A stretch of 64,000 nucleotides of DNA, from NCBI GenBank assembly GCA_020846635.1, contig JADLDO010000020.1:1-64000 (forward strand), in the 5' to 3' direction. Position 1 is the stretch's first letter, and every line of letters starts with the position of its first letter. Below are positions 63,772 through 64,000 of the stretch, one piece after another. A program made the translations under genes and the position numbers. The notes beneath the pieces were generated by a model. The model saw only the letters and a list, made by a program, of their open reading frames with translations. It was not told the DNA's origin and did no database searches. Source of the DNA: Caldilineaceae bacterium (lineage in GTDB: Bacteria > Chloroflexota > Anaerolineae > Caldilineales > Caldilineaceae).

Positions 63772-64000
63772 ATGATTCGCAAGCAGACCTTTGGCCGTAC
63801 TGGACATGAAAGCACTGTGACGATCTTTGGCGCGGCTGCGTTGGGCCGCGTGACCCAAGCGGAGGCGGACAGGACGTTGGATGTGCTGTTGGAATATGGC
63901 GTCAACCATATTGATACCGCTGCCTCCTATGGCGATGCCGAACTGCGTATGGGGCCGTGGATGGCGGAGCACCGCAGACACTTCTTCTTGGCAACCAAGA
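63772..64000 (+). CDS. Aldo/keto reductase, cut by window edge
   Basis: The first 76 codons of an aldo/keto reductase. It has the opening strand [18 protein letters not shown], then [19 protein letters not shown] with the catalytic Asp and Tyr, and FLATK with the lysine. GAGGAG lies 7 bases before the ATG. It follows larC by 51 bases. The first aldo/keto reductase sits upstream of larB, so the lar genes are bracketed by two of them. Confidence 0.85.
   Translation, partial: MIRKQTFGRTGHESTVTIFGAAALGRVTQAEADRTLDVLLEYGVNHIDTAASYGDAELRMGPWMAEHRRHFFLATK

Overview
The window is a GC-rich stretch of a bacterial chromosome with no rRNA, tRNA, CRISPR array or transposase that I can see. The gene mix suggests a free-living heterotroph of the phylum Chloroflexota: a DUF2089/YvlB-type cluster, paired COG2170 amidoligases, DUF6391, a DUF885 hydrolase, a helicase-associated domain protein and oligopeptide-type ABC genes. 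This assignment rests on gene content, not on a database search.

Layout. 0.2-3.6 kb (minus strand): a four-gene run of amidohydrolase, beta-propeller-like lipoprotein and two tandem SDR proteins, one of which has lost its catalytic lysine. 3.8-6.3 kb: a DHA2-type exporter and a third SDR. 6.3-14.2 kb (minus): a uptake and catabolism block with a luciferase-like oxidoreductase, a peptide-type ABC binding protein and two permeases (no ATPase genes), an amidohydrolase and a DUF885 hydrolase. 14.8-19.8 kb (plus): 2-hydroxyacid dehydrogenase, second luciferase-like oxidoreductase, MIP channel, lipoprotein, unknown protein and a TIGR04076 protein. 19.9-30.6 kb: housekeeping genes (mnmA, an enolase-superfamily enzyme, superoxide dismutase, phosphoesterase, transketolase, holA, recF). 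30.6-38.2 kb: serine hydrolase, helicase-associated protein, small membrane proteins, and an overlapping phosphoesterase-HD-rimO run.

38.4-43.0 kb: a strong sigma70-type promoter precedes a small basic protein, a DUF2089 protein, a beta-helix protein and a short protein. The last three share one short helical motif. An NfeD/SPFH membrane pair follows. 43.2-46.2 kb (minus): a 711-residue protein with 57 cysteines in a central zinc-ribbon-like array, closely coupled to a PflX-type radical SAM protein. It is divergent from a Xer recombinase. 48.8-52.6 kb: an ATP-grasp-like protein, two tandem COG2170 ligases (the first lacking a key Glu) and a 72-residue protein, arranged as a likely peptide or amide ligase operon. 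52.7-59.4 kb: a tandem-MerR regulator, an ArsR-type pseudogene beside a VOC protein, a phosphonatase, and a Crp/Fnr regulator followed by an FNR-like box, a free HMA metallochaperone and a P1B ATPase. 59.7-64 kb: larB, larE and larC (nickel-pincer cofactor synthesis) between two aldo/keto reductases.

Two features run through the whole window. A family of GC-rich palindromes sits a few bases after stop codons, most without T tracts. Several genes also have a -10-like box placed so that transcription would begin at or next to the start codon (leaderless mRNAs).
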